This document shows, one piece after another, positions 8,225 to 16,217 of a stretch of DNA of 33,134 bases. Under the pieces are notes generated by a model that was given only the letters and a program-made list of their open reading frames with translations, made no database searches and was not told the DNA's origin. Source of the DNA: Ureibacillus endophyticus (lineage in GTDB: Bacteria > Bacillota > Bacilli > Bacillales_A > Planococcaceae); contig NZ_RBZN01000034.1 of NCBI RefSeq assembly GCF_003628435.1, forward strand, positions 1 through 33,134, in the 5' to 3' direction. The position numbers were made by a program, and so were the translations under genes. Each line of letters begins with the position of its first letter. Position 1 is the first letter of the stretch.

Positions 8225-9165
8225 TGTTCGGCATACCTTTTGATGGGAATAACAGATTTTGAAATGATTCGTTCTAATATGTCTTCTGTTGTTATCCCTT
8301 CATATCGTGCTTCTGGTCTTAAAATAATGCGATGTCCGAAAACAAAAGGCGCTAAATACTGAACATCATCTGGTTTTACATAATCTCGATCTTGCATTTT
8401 CGCATAGGCTTGAGAAGCTTTCATCAAGGCAATCGATGCACGAGGACTTACTCCTAAATAGATTTCGGAAACGTTTCTCGTTGCTCTTGCTAATTGAACG
8501 ATATAACTTTTCACTGAATCTTCCACGTATACTTCTTTTACTTCATCTTGTAATTTTAACAATTCATCAAGCGTGATAACTGGTGTTAAATCAAAAATTG
8601 GCTGCGTTTTCTCAGCCCGACGTAACACTTCAATTTCTTCTTGTGCGTTTGGATAACCCATTTTAATTTTTAATAAAAACCGATCCAGTTGTGCTTCCGG
8701 TAACGGATATGTACCTTCATACTCAATTGGGTTTTGTGTAGCCATAACAAAGAAAGGTTTCCCAATATCTAACGTTTCTCCATCAATTGTCACCGACGCT
8801 TCTTCCATACTTTCTAACAAAGCAGATTGCGTTTTGGGAGATGTACGATTTATTTCGTCAGCTAAAATGATATTCCCCATAATCGGCCCAGGTCGAAATT
8901 CAAATTGCAGTGTTTTTGGATTATATATTGATACACCAATTACGTCAGAAGGTAATAAATCGGGAGTAAATTGAATTCTCTTAAACTCCGCACCTACAGA
9001 TTTGGCAAGGGCTTTGACCATCATCGTTTTGCCGACACCTGGTACATCCTCTAATAATACGTGCCCTCCTGCAAGAAGTGCCACAACACTCAACTCAGCG
9101 ACTTCCCGTTTACCTATCATGACTTTTTCTATATTTTCAATGATTGTTTCAATCTGTTTATGCAT
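8221..9165 (-). CDS. MoxR-family AAA+ ATPase (YeaC-like)
   Basis: This 314-residue cytosolic ATPase has Walker A in EDVPGVGKT (about 39-47), Walker B in IILADEINR (Asp103, Glu104), the sensor-1 type MATQNPIEYEGTYPLPEAQ and the C-terminal lid typical of MoxR. MoxR proteins act as chaperones for assembly or activation of partner complexes, here presumably the DUF58 and transglutaminase proteins encoded next with 4-base overlaps. I use ATG 9165 rather than the 21-codon-longer frame because AGGAGG lies about seven bases before it and the extension (LELYFCVYILTF...) is not part of the family. It is first in the operon. Confidence 0.92.
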   Translation of the reverse strand: MHKQIETIIENIEKVMIGKREVAELSVVALLAGGHVLLEDVPGVGKTMMVKALAKSVGAEFKRIQFTPDLLPSDVIGVSIYNPKTLQFEFRPGPIMGNIILADEINRTSPKTQSALLESMEEASVTIDGETLDIGKPFFVMATQNPIEYEGTYPLPEAQLDRFLLKIKMGYPNAQEEIEVLRRAEKTQPIFDLTPVITLDELLKLQDEVKEVYVEDSVKSYIVQLARATRNVSEIYLGVSPRASIALMKASQAYAKMQDRDYVKPDDVQYLAPFVFGHRIILRPEARYEGITTEDILERIISKSVIPIKRYAEQ

Positions 9166-9322
9166 TAAAAAACCTCCTAGACGAGCAACAAAAGTCAGAA
9201 TATACACACAAAAATACAATTCAAGCATAAACGAAAAATGAAGCTGAATACAACTAATAGCAACCTTGCTACGTTAAAAAATTGTATTGTTTTGGAAATA
9301 TTGGGTTACGACCGATTTTGTG

Positions 9323-9590
9323 GATTTTTGTTTCCTTCAGGGTGGATGAAGACGGATATCTCTCAGATTAAGTGATATTTTCGTTTTCATCGTGCTTATG
9401 AAGACGATTTTCTCTTAATTTCACTATTATTTTTGTATTCATCACGGTTATGAATACCGTTTTCCACCGATTTCACTGTCATTTTCGTTTTCATCACGCT
9501 TATGAATACCGTTTTCCACCAATTTCACTGTCATTTTCGTTTTCATCACGCTTATCATTTTTGTTTTCATCATGCTTAAGAAGATCCTTT
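9323..9590. repeat. 52-bp tandem repeat array, about five units, outer ones degenerate or partial
   Basis: Units begin at about 9325, 9377, 9429, 9481 and 9533, exactly 52 bases apart. The core is ATTTTCGTTTTCATCACGCT followed by TATGAATACC. Units 9429-9480 and 9481-9532 are almost identical; the first is diverged, and the last is a partial unit of 24 bases followed by one more 24-base partial. Related units occur at 19391-19495. No coding potential is apparent; the short frames across it are a by-product of its composition. Confidence 0.8.
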
Positions 9591-9644
9591 CTCCCCAATC
9601 TCGCAAAATTACGAAAACCATCCGTTATTACAAAATAAAAATAG

Positions 9645-9679
9645 GGCTGTCCAGTAAGTGTAAAATTTACCGAACAGCC
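9645..9679 (-). terminator. Terminator-like hairpin below the nosL-like gene
   Basis: GGCTGTCCAGTAA (9645-9657) and TTACCGAACAGCC (9667-9679) form an imperfect stem, and the minus strand continues into a T-rich tail. The hairpin is clearly related in sequence to the terminator at 31483-31512 (shared GTCCAGTAAGT and CCTTCTT). Confidence 0.6.
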
Positions 9680-9712
9680 TTCTTCTCTTATAGTAAATAT
9701 TCAAGCTTAAGC

Positions 9713-9832
9713 TTTGCTCCTGCGTTGGTCCTACCATCCTTGCACAGAAGAAATGTTCCTGCGGTAGTAGAAATAAATTTCCACTATCCTCGTCACAAAT
9801 GGAGTGTCTCAAAACAAGTTTTCAGACACTCC
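9713..9832. repeat. Dispersed hairpin repeat, locus 1 (two copies plus a bordering hairpin)
   Basis: Copy one (9713-9745) contains TTTGCTCCTGCGTTGGTCC and lacks the central part. Copy two (9751-9796) contains TTCCTGCGGTAGTAG, then AAATAAATTT, then CCACTATCCTCGTCAC. Directly after it, CACAAATGGAGTGTCTCAAA leads into a perfect 9-bp hairpin (9801-9809 with 9824-9832). The same junction, CCTCGTC-CAAA-GGAG-GTCTCAAAA, recurs at the 26.6 kb locus on the other strand. It lies in the 3' untranslated region of the nosL-like gene. Confidence 0.7.
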
Positions 9833-9859
9833 ACTTTCTACCTCATCCTATTTCAATGA

Positions 9860-10327
9860 CTAATGATTATGAACTCCCCAATCAAAATCATGTAAATCAT
9901 CATACGTTAATAACTCGCCAATCTCTTGCTCTTCCACCCATTTTTCTGCTGATTTTTTAGAGTCAAATGCAATTACACCATAATTCATTGGAGTTGAATT
10001 TGTTTCTGCGTATACATATGTAGCTTTTTCAGCATTTACCCATTTCTTTTTTGATACATCCATTACAAAAGCAGCACTCACTTCAGATGAATCGATGTCC
10101 ATCATATATTCCATTAAGCAGCCAATATCATCAAACACCTCTTGCTCCCCATTATCCTTTACGAGTTGAGCAGCATATTTTACATCTGTTAATCCCATAT
10201 TGCACGCCTTACATACATCATTTGAACTAATTTCCCGTGGTTTATCTGATGAACAAGCTGAAAGAATCAATAATAAACCAACAACAATCATCCATCTCCA
10301 CTTCATCCATGTACGCCCCTTTATCAT
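9860..10327 (-). CDS. NosL-like copper-binding lipoprotein
   Basis: This 155-residue lipoprotein has a signal peptide ending in the lipobox LSAC (Cys25). The mature part carries DVCKACNMGL (Cys39, Cys42, Met44) and FDDIGCLMEYM (Cys70). NosL family members bind Cu(I) through such Cys/Met residues and deliver copper, for example to nitrous oxide reductase. No nos genes are near; it stands alone, so a more general copper role is possible. ATG 10327 is chosen because AGGAG is eight bases upstream; ATG 10306 (with AAAGGGG nine bases away) is the alternative and would still leave a signal peptide. The 3' untranslated region carries dispersed repeats. Confidence 0.75.
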   Translation of the reverse strand: MIKGRTWMKWRWMIVVGLLLILSACSSDKPREISSNDVCKACNMGLTDVKYAAQLVKDNGEQEVFDDIGCLMEYMMDIDSSEVSAAFVMDVSKKKWVNAEKATYVYAETNSTPMNYGVIAFDSKKSAEKWVEEQEIGELLTYDDLHDFDWGVHNH

Positions 10328-10423
10328 ATTAAACACTCCTATGAAACCCCATCAATTGTTGTTTCACATCATAACGATAATATATATATTTTTAAAGGAA
10401 TCAATATATACCGAATCTCAAAT

Positions 10424-10454
10424 GAAAAAAACACCTCAATTCATTTGAGGTGTT
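10424..10454 (-). terminator. Terminator of the small basic protein gene
   Basis: AACACCTCAA (10430-10439) pairs with TTGAGGTGTT (10445-10454). On the minus strand the stem is followed by a run of T. It lies 15 bases after the stop at 10469. Confidence 0.85.
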
Positions 10455-10468
10455 CCTAGATTTTTCAA

Positions 10469-10810
10469 TTATATAGAAGTTCGGTAAATGCTTATTCTCG
10501 CTTTTCTTTTATAGGCAGCATTGATTTTTATTGCCCGTTCTAATAGGCTATTCCGCATAGTTGCTGCTGTATCAGCATCTAGATGCAGTCCCCTTACAAA
10601 AAATTTGTTTTGCGTTCTTTTTAATTTTCTTTTTTTATCGAGACTTGTAGATTGTCTATTGTTCCCTTGCTCTTGCTGTTGACCCCTTTGTTGACGCCCT
10701 CGACTCTCATTTTCTTGCATCGTTCGATAAAATAACTCGTTGGAATGTAAATATTGTCTTGAGTTTTTAAAGATACTACTAGGGACAGATTGGACACGAG
10801 TTGTTCTCAT
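10469..10810 (-). CDS. Small basic protein of unknown function
   Basis: I do not recognise this 113-residue protein (MRTTRVQSVPSS...). It is very basic. A Gln/Arg-rich, low-complexity middle (QQRGQQQEQGNNRQ) is followed by a Lys/Arg-rich tail with RTQNKFFVRGLHLDADTAAT. There is no signal peptide or membrane helix, so nucleic-acid binding is possible but not shown. ATG 10810 has the strong G-run AAAAGGGGGGTAAG upstream; the in-frame GTG two codons earlier is less likely. It stands alone with its own terminator between the nosL-like gene and nadE. Its binding site can pair with the C-rich loop of the RNA proposed at 13455-13556. Confidence 0.6.
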   Translation of the reverse strand: MRTTRVQSVPSSIFKNSRQYLHSNELFYRTMQENESRGRQQRGQQQEQGNNRQSTSLDKKRKLKRTQNKFFVRGLHLDADTAATMRNSLLERAIKINAAYKRKARISIYRTSI

Positions 10811-10943
10811 AAGCACTTACCCCCCTTTTATATAACTATATACCTACCTTTAACTAATACATCGGTATATTCGTTTTACTTCTTAAGCCTACAAAACTAA
10901 ATTATTTACAATTTTTATTAAATATTTTGATTCTAAAAGAAAA

Positions 10944-10979
10944 AGTGTAGAAAAAAGGAATAAATCCTCTTTCTACACT
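10944..10979 (-). terminator. nadE: Terminator of the pncB-nadE operon
   Basis: AGTGTAGAAA (10944-10953) pairs with TTTCTACACT (10970-10979), and the minus strand continues TTTTCTTTT. It follows the nadE stop at 10990 by ten bases. Confidence 0.8.
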
Positions 10980-10989
10980 ATATGCAACA

Positions 10990-11817
10990 TCATTTCCAAA
11001 AATCATCAAAAATAGTAATTGGTAAGTTTCTTTTATGTTGTGACCTTAAATAATGACCTTCAATAATAGTTTTTGCTTCCTCTGGGATTTCCTTACCCTC
11101 TAAATAGTCGTCGATTAACTCATAGGAAACACCTAATGCAGTTTCATCAGGCAGTGCAGGTCGTTCCTCTTCTAAATCGGCAGTAGGTGTTTTTAGATAT
11201 AAATGCTCTGGACAACCTAAATAAGCTAAAATTTGTTTTCCTTGACGCTTATTTAATCGGAATATTGGAGTTAAATCTACCCCGCCATCTCCATACTTAG
11301 TGTAAAAACCAGTAATCGCTTCAGCTGCATGATCCGTACCTACCACAACCGCATTTTTCATAGCTGCGATGGAATATTGTACTTTCATTCTCTCGCGGGC
11401 TTTTTCATTTCCTTTTGCAAAGTCACTTAGTTCGATTCCAGCATCCAAAAGGGATTGAACACTTGCATCTACTGCTGCTTTAATATTGATTTCAAACACT
11501 TTTGTTGGTTGTATAAATGTAAGCGCGTCTTGGCAGTCTTGTTCATCTGCTTGAACACCATATGGAAGGCGAATGGCAAAAGTGGAATATTTCGCTTCTC
11601 CTACTTCTTCATTCAACTCATCTACCGCAATTTGAACAAGCTTTCCTGTTAAGGTTGAGTCTTGGCCACCACTAATCGCAATGACAAAGCCTTTTAAAAA
11701 TGAATGCTTTTTTGCATATTCCTTCAAGAACTCAACGGATTTTCGAACTTCTTCTTCCGGGTTAATCTTTGGCAAAACTTTCAATTCGTCAATAATTCGT
11801 TGTTGTAGAGTACCCAT
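10990..11817 (-). CDS. nadE: NH3-dependent NAD+ synthetase
   Basis: The enzyme amidates nicotinate adenine dinucleotide to NAD+ with ATP and ammonia, in the cytosol. The 275 residues agree with the single-domain NadE of Bacillus (about 272). The pyrophosphatase loop SGGQDST is at 49-55, and the substrate-binding segments [20 protein letters not shown] and [14 protein letters not shown] are present. There is no glutaminase domain, so ammonia is the nitrogen source. The start at 11817 is set by GAGGAG seven bases upstream; the longer frame starts inside that site. It follows pncB by four bases, giving a two-gene NAD salvage operon. Confidence 0.95.
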   Translation of the reverse strand: MGTLQQRIIDELKVLPKINPEEEVRKSVEFLKEYAKKHSFLKGFVIAISGGQDSTLTGKLVQIAVDELNEEVGEAKYSTFAIRLPYGVQADEQDCQDALTFIQPTKVFEINIKAAVDASVQSLLDAGIELSDFAKGNEKARERMKVQYSIAAMKNAVVVGTDHAAEAITGFYTKYGDGGVDLTPIFRLNKRQGKQILAYLGCPEHLYLKTPTADLEEERPALPDETALGVSYELIDDYLEGKEIPEEAKTIIEGHYLRSQHKRNLPITIFDDFWK

Positions 11818-11821
11818 ACAA

Positions 11822-13297
11822 TCACTCCTCACCGAACTCGATATTGTGCACCATGTTTCTTACTTCTTCAATATTACGCATTTTGTTATCCCAACATTTT
11901 TGACTTAAATCTACTGGGTATTCTTCAGGGTTTAGTGAACGTTTATATTCTTCCCATAAAAGTTCCAGATTGTCAGTTGCATACTGTTTCATTTCCAGTA
12001 CAGATGGGCTTTCATATACAATTTGACCTTTATCTATTACTTTTTGATGCAATTCTTTTGCTTCAAAATTAGTAACAAACTTTGAGATAAATGTGTGAAC
12101 TGGATGGAACATTTTAAGGCGCTTTTCCTCTTGCGGATTTTCATCAGCCATCACGATATAATCGCCTTCTGCTTTCCCATTCTCGCGATTAATAATGCGA
12201 TATACTTTCTTCAATCCAGGAGTTGAAACCTTCTCAGCATTCCCTGTAATTTTAATCGTATCTTCCATTTCTCCATGTTCATTTTCAATCGATACTAATT
12301 TATATACAGCACCTAATGCAGGTTGATCATAGGCAGTAATTAATTTTGTCCCAATTCCCCATGAATCCACCTTTGCACCTTGGGCAATTAAGTTAAGTAT
12401 TGTATATTCATCCAAATCGTTTGATACGATAATTTTTGCATTTGGGAATCCAGCTTCATCTAGCATTCTTCTTGCTTCTTTTGATAAAAACGCTATATCC
12501 CCACTATCTAATCTAATGCCGATAAAATTAATTTTGTCTCCTAATTCTTTTGCTACTCGGATGGCATTAGGAACGCCGGATTTTAATGTGTTATAAGTAT
12601 CTACTAAAAATACACAGTCTTTATGACGTTTTGCATAAGAATGAAAAGCTTCATATTCATCTTTATAAGCTTGTACTAAAGAGTGTGCATGTGTTCCGGA
12701 TACAGGAATATCGAAAATCTTACCTGCACGTACATTAGAAGTTGAATCAAATCCTCCAATAACCGCTGCACGTGCTCCCCAAATTGCCGCATCCATCTCT
12801 TGCGCTCGACGTGCTCCAAACTCTGCTAAACCATCATTTTTAGTAATTTGCTTTATTCTACTTGCTTTCGTAGCAATTAACGTTTGATAATTGACAATAT
12901 TTAATAAGGCCGTTTCAATTAATTGAGCTTCTACAAGTGGTGCCTCCACTCTTAGAATAGGTTCATTTGCAAAAACCAGTTCTCCTTCAACCATTGAATA
13001 GACTGAACCAGTAAATTTTAAATTTCGTAAATACTCAATAAAGTCCTCTTTATATCCTAGATTTTCAGTTAAATAAGTAATATCCGATTGTGAAAAACTG
13101 AAATCACGTAAATATTCTAAAATTCGCTCTAACCCTGCAAATATGGCATATCCATTTCCAAATGGAAGCTTTCTAAAATATAATTCAAAAACGGCTTTTC
13201 GTTCATGAATACCGTCAGCCCAATAGCTTTCTGCCATATTTATTTGGTATAAATCAGTGTGTAGAGTCAAGCTATCATCAGCATAATTCGATTTCAT
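11822..13297 (-). CDS. pncB: Nicotinate phosphoribosyltransferase
   Basis: It converts nicotinate, PRPP and ATP to nicotinate mononucleotide, the entry step of the Preiss-Handler route. The 491 residues match B. subtilis PncB closely in length. Family blocks are visible: [13 protein letters not shown] near the start, [20 protein letters not shown], the catalytic-type SGTHAHS (His203, His205), and [19 protein letters not shown] for phosphate binding. I chose ATG 13297 because GAAGAAGGGG lies five bases before it and the longer frame has no site. A possible -10 (TATACT) lies just upstream, in a region with the near-palindrome ATAGTATACACTAT. nadE follows immediately. Confidence 0.94.
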   Translation of the reverse strand: MKSNYADDSLTLHTDLYQINMAESYWADGIHERKAVFELYFRKLPFGNGYAIFAGLERILEYLRDFSFSQSDITYLTENLGYKEDFIEYLRNLKFTGSVYSMVEGELVFANEPILRVEAPLVEAQLIETALLNIVNYQTLIATKASRIKQITKNDGLAEFGARRAQEMDAAIWGARAAVIGGFDSTSNVRAGKIFDIPVSGTHAHSLVQAYKDEYEAFHSYAKRHKDCVFLVDTYNTLKSGVPNAIRVAKELGDKINFIGIRLDSGDIAFLSKEARRMLDEAGFPNAKIIVSNDLDEYTILNLIAQGAKVDSWGIGTKLITAYDQPALGAVYKLVSIENEHGEMEDTIKITGNAEKVSTPGLKKVYRIINRENGKAEGDYIVMADENPQEEKRLKMFHPVHTFISKFVTNFEAKELHQKVIDKGQIVYESPSVLEMKQYATDNLELLWEEYKRSLNPEEYPVDLSQKCWDNKMRNIEEVRNMVHNIEFGEE

Positions 13298-13454
13298 TTT
13301 TGCCCCTTCTTCCAGTTTCATAATTAGTCATAGTATACACTATTTACTAAATTCAGGTATTGTTTAAACACTTTAAATATTGTGTATAGTTCCATTATTA
13401 GTTGATTTATAATTACAAAATTTAACTGATAAGGTAGTCTTATGTATAGTTTTC

Positions 13455-13556
13455 TGTCTACAGGGGAAAAATACATTACACTAGTCTTCTCCCCCTTTTA
13501 AGACTAGAAGTAAGTTGTTGCTAACTCTTGTTCCATTTCATGAGTTAGCTTTTTTT
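13455..13556 (+). ncRNA. Candidate small RNA with a C-rich loop and its own terminator
   Basis: The intergenic stretch between divergent pncB and the fetA-like gene holds TTAACT and TATAGT 17 bases apart (about 13422-13450), a possible promoter. Next is an 8-bp hairpin, CTAGTCTT (13481-13488) with AAGACTAG (13500-13507), whose loop is CTCCCCCTTTT. A clear intrinsic terminator follows: GCTAACTC (13520-13527), GAGTTAGC (13542-13549) and seven T. No open frame fits between. C-rich exposed loops that pair with Shine-Dalgarno sequences are typical of Gram-positive regulatory RNAs such as FsrA and RsaE/RoxS. GGGGA at 13463 could mask the loop by alternative pairing. Confidence 0.5.
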
Positions 13557-13601
13557 ATGATGTCTCCATTCTAATAAATTTATAGATTTAAGCGAAATCG
13601 T

Positions 13602-13607
13602 TATAAT
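13602..13607 (+). promoter_or_regulatory. Probable -10 element of the fetAB-like operon
   Basis: A perfect TATAAT lies 30 bases before the ATG at 13637 and downstream of the terminator at 13556, so the operon probably has its own promoter. The -35 region (TTTATA) is weak. Confidence 0.4.
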
Positions 13608-13636
13608 AAAGATATACTTTAGTTTAGGAGAATTTC

Positions 13637-14359
13637 ATGATACCAGCTATAAAATTTGAAAATGTATGTTATGAAAAAGATGAGCTGTCAATTTTAAATA
13701 ATATTAATGGAGTATTTAATAAAGGGAAAATTACTACTCTTGTCGGGCCTTCAGGAGCTGGGAAAACAACATTACTTAAATTATGTAATGGTCTCTATTC
13801 AGCTACTTCAGGTGAAATCTATATTCAAGACAATCCAATTCATTCATATGAACCGACTACACTTCGTAGGAAGGTTGGAATTGTTTTACAAAGTGCACCT
13901 ATCATAAGAGGCACAGTCTACAAAAATTTAGCATTACCTTTCACATTACAAAATAAAAAGCTTCCAGAGAATGAAGCCATAAAGTTTTTAAATGATGTTG
14001 GCCTCAATGAATCTTTTTTACATAGACAAGCAGAGGATTTGTCTGGTGGTCAGCGTCAAAAGGTTTCCATTGCGCGCACCTTAATCAATCAACCGGAAGT
14101 TTTATTATTAGATGAAATTACCTCTGCACTCGATCCTACTTCTGTAAATGAAATTGAACAACTTATATTAAAAATTAATCAAAAATATGATGTAACAATC
14201 ATTTGGATTACCCACAATATTGAACAAGCGAAACGAGTTGGAGATTATACATGGGTTATGATGGAGGGGCAATTAATAGAAAGTGGAGAGACAAATATTT
14301 TATGGACGAACACAAATAAACTGATTCAAAATTTTGTCTCCGGAGTAACAGAAGCATGA
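13637..14359 (+). CDS. FetA-like ABC transporter ATP-binding protein
   Basis: This 240-residue nucleotide-binding subunit is complete. Walker A is GPSGAGKT (37-44), the Q-loop is Gln85, the signature is LSGGQ (135-139), Walker B is VLLLDE (155-160) and the switch His is in WITHN (His193). With the membrane protein encoded next (ATGA overlap) it matches the FetA/FetB (YbbL/YbbM, UPF0014) exporter, linked to iron export and oxidative-stress tolerance in E. coli. The metal handled here is an inference. AGGAG lies six bases before the ATG. Confidence 0.85.
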   Translation: MIPAIKFENVCYEKDELSILNNINGVFNKGKITTLVGPSGAGKTTLLKLCNGLYSATSGEIYIQDNPIHSYEPTTLRRKVGIVLQSAPIIRGTVYKNLALPFTLQNKKLPENEAIKFLNDVGLNESFLHRQAEDLSGGQRQKVSIARTLINQPEVLLLDEITSALDPTSVNEIEQLILKINQKYDVTIIWITHNIEQAKRVGDYTWVMMEGQLIESGETNILWTNTNKLIQNFVSGVTEA

Positions 14360-15108
14360 GTTATACAACATTATCTTTAACCCTAATTTTTGTCCTTATC
14401 CCATTAGTCTTATCAAAATCGCTTAAATTAGATCTTGAAAAAGATACGATTATAGCAACGGTCCGATCCATTATTCAATTATTAATCGTTGGGTATATAT
14501 TAAAATTTGTATTTGAAACCGAAAGCATTATTTATATTTTGTTAATGATTACATTAATGATTGTTGCAGCAACGTTAAATGCTAGAAAAAAAGGGAAAGC
14601 TATCAAAGGAATCACATGGAAGATTGCACTTACGCTAATCGTAGTAGAAGTTGTGACACAAGGAATTTTAATTGGTCTTCATATAATACCAGCTACAGCT
14701 CAGTACATTATTCCTATTAGTGGCATGCTTATTGGGAATTCTATGGTGTTATCGATATTATTTTTAAATCGATTTACTGCAGAAGTTGAAAGTAGCCGCG
14801 ATCAAATCGAGCTAGTTCTCTCTCTTGGAGGTACACCCAAACAAGCAATTCATACTCAATTAACAAATGCCATTAAAGCGAGTATGATTCCAACCATTGA
14901 GAGTCAAAAAACAATTGGGCTTGTTCAACTACCTGGTATGATGAGTGGTCAAATAATAGGAGGTGCCGATCCCGTCCAAGCAGTCCAATTCCAAATCCTA
15001 ATCATTTTTGGATTATTAACAACTGCTGCTCTTTCAAGTATAATCGTTGGATTTTTAAGTTATCCTACATTATTTAATGAACGTATGCAAATAATTAAAA
15101 ATGTATAA
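14356..15108 (+). CDS. FetB-like (UPF0014) membrane protein of the ABC exporter
   Basis: The 250 residues are almost entirely hydrophobic, with about seven membrane segments. Conserved UPF0014 stretches are present: ATVRSIIQLLIVGYILKFVF, then PISGMLIGNSMV, and LPGMMSGQIIGGADPVQAVQ. It is the permease partner of the preceding ATPase; its ATG overlaps the stop of that gene by four bases. The E. coli pair exports iron, and the family name there is FetB. No terminator is apparent before the next gene, which lies about 100 bases on and seems to have its own -10 (TTATAATAAG near 15170). Confidence 0.88.
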   Translation: MSYTTLSLTLIFVLIPLVLSKSLKLDLEKDTIIATVRSIIQLLIVGYILKFVFETESIIYILLMITLMIVAATLNARKKGKAIKGITWKIALTLIVVEVVTQGILIGLHIIPATAQYIIPISGMLIGNSMVLSILFLNRFTAEVESSRDQIELVLSLGGTPKQAIHTQLTNAIKASMIPTIESQKTIGLVQLPGMMSGQIIGGADPVQAVQFQILIIFGLLTTAALSSIIVGFLSYPTLFNERMQIIKNV

Positions 15109-15210
15109 TAGAGAAAAAATCGTAATATTTAAAGTATTTGCAATTCACTTCTAGCAATTTCACGTATGTTATAATAAGTTTAACTTAAAAAAAGAAATGA
15201 GGTACCTATT

Positions 15211-16185
15211 ATGCCAATATTAAGAGATTTCTTCTATAACTTATCCGAAAATCAACTTTTAAACAGCGCAGCTCAGAAGTATGGTCTTAGACTTGGTGCC
15301 CAAAGTGTAGTAGCTGGTACAAATATTCCTGAAGTAATTCAAAGTATTAAAGAATTAAACGCACAAGGAATCTCTTGTACTGTAGACAATCTTGGAGAAT
15401 TCGTTTACGAAAAATCTGAAGCGATTAAAGCGAAAGATCAAATTCTTGAAGTAATTGAAGCAATTCATGAAAATGACGTGGATGCTCATATTTCCCTTAA
15501 ACCTTCTCAATTAGGTTTAGATATTGATTATGATTTCTGCTATGACAACTTAGAAGAAATTGTTGCATTAGCAGCTCGATATAATATGCACATTAATATT
15601 GATATGGAGAACTATGCACGCCTTCAACCGTCATTTGATTTATTAGATCAACTTTCATTAAAATACGATAATGTTGGTACAGTAATTCAAGCATATTTCT
15701 TCAATGCAAAAGAAAATATTGAAAAATATAAAAACTACCGTTTACGTATCGTAAAAGGTGCTTATAAAGAACCAGCAGATGTAGCTTACCAAGATAAGCA
15801 CGATATCGACTTAAACTTTATCGATCTAATTGAGTATCACTTACTACATGGTAAATTTACATCAATTGCAACACATGACCATAACATCATTAATCATGTA
15901 AAACAATTTGTAAAAGACCATAACATTCCAAATGATAAATTTGAGTTCCAAATGCTTTATGGATTCCGTAAAGAAATGCAACTTGAACTTGCAAAAGAAG
16001 GCTACAACTTCTGTACGTACGTTCCATTTGGTAGCGACTGGTACGGTTACTTCATGCGTCGCTTAGCAGAACGTCCACAAAACTTAAACCTTGTGACAAA
16101 ACAAGTATTTACGAAGAAAACAAATACAGTACTAGGCGTTGCTGCAGCAGCATTTATTTTAGGACGATTAACTAAAAAGAAATAA
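15211..16185 (+). CDS. Proline dehydrogenase with a hydrophobic C-terminal tail
   Basis: This FAD enzyme oxidises proline to pyrroline-5-carboxylate. The 324 residues form the expected TIM barrel: SLKPSQLG (95-102), IDMENY (130-135), RIVKGAYKEP (179-188), ATHDHN (220-225), FQMLYGFR (246-253) and the proline-binding RRLAERP (283-289). Bacillus PutB/FadM proteins have about 300 residues. Here there are about 20 more: a hydrophobic TVLGVAAAAFILGRL (306-320) and a terminal LTKKK, which looks like a single C-terminal membrane anchor. GAGG is eight bases before ATG 15211. No pyrroline-5-carboxylate dehydrogenase gene is adjacent. A convergent terminator follows. Confidence 0.9.
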   Translation: MPILRDFFYNLSENQLLNSAAQKYGLRLGAQSVVAGTNIPEVIQSIKELNAQGISCTVDNLGEFVYEKSEAIKAKDQILEVIEAIHENDVDAHISLKPSQLGLDIDYDFCYDNLEEIVALAARYNMHINIDMENYARLQPSFDLLDQLSLKYDNVGTVIQAYFFNAKENIEKYKNYRLRIVKGAYKEPADVAYQDKHDIDLNFIDLIEYHLLHGKFTSIATHDHNIINHVKQFVKDHNIPNDKFEFQMLYGFRKEMQLELAKEGYNFCTYVPFGSDWYGYFMRRLAERPQNLNLVTKQVFTKKTNTVLGVAAAAFILGRLTKKK

Positions 16186-16188
16186 ATA

Positions 16189-16217
16189 AAAATGGATGGC
16201 TCCTCGCCATCCATTTT
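16189..16217. terminator. Bidirectional terminator between the proline dehydrogenase gene and desR
   Basis: AAAATGGATGGC (16189-16200) and GCCATCCATTTT (16206-16217) form a perfect 12-bp stem with a five-base loop, flanked by A on one side and T on the other, so it can serve both convergent genes. Confidence 0.85.

Noticed and set aside
9450-9859. Plus-strand frames of 62 and 95 residues across the 9.4-9.8 kb repeats.
   Set aside because: They run through tandem repeats and terminator hairpins and have no plausible start signal.
13520-13556. Attenuator or riboswitch terminator for the fetAB-like operon.
   Set aside because: A TATAAT lies between it and the fetA start, and the preceding sequence matches no purine, SAM, manganese or fluoride aptamer that I can recognise; an independent small RNA fits better.
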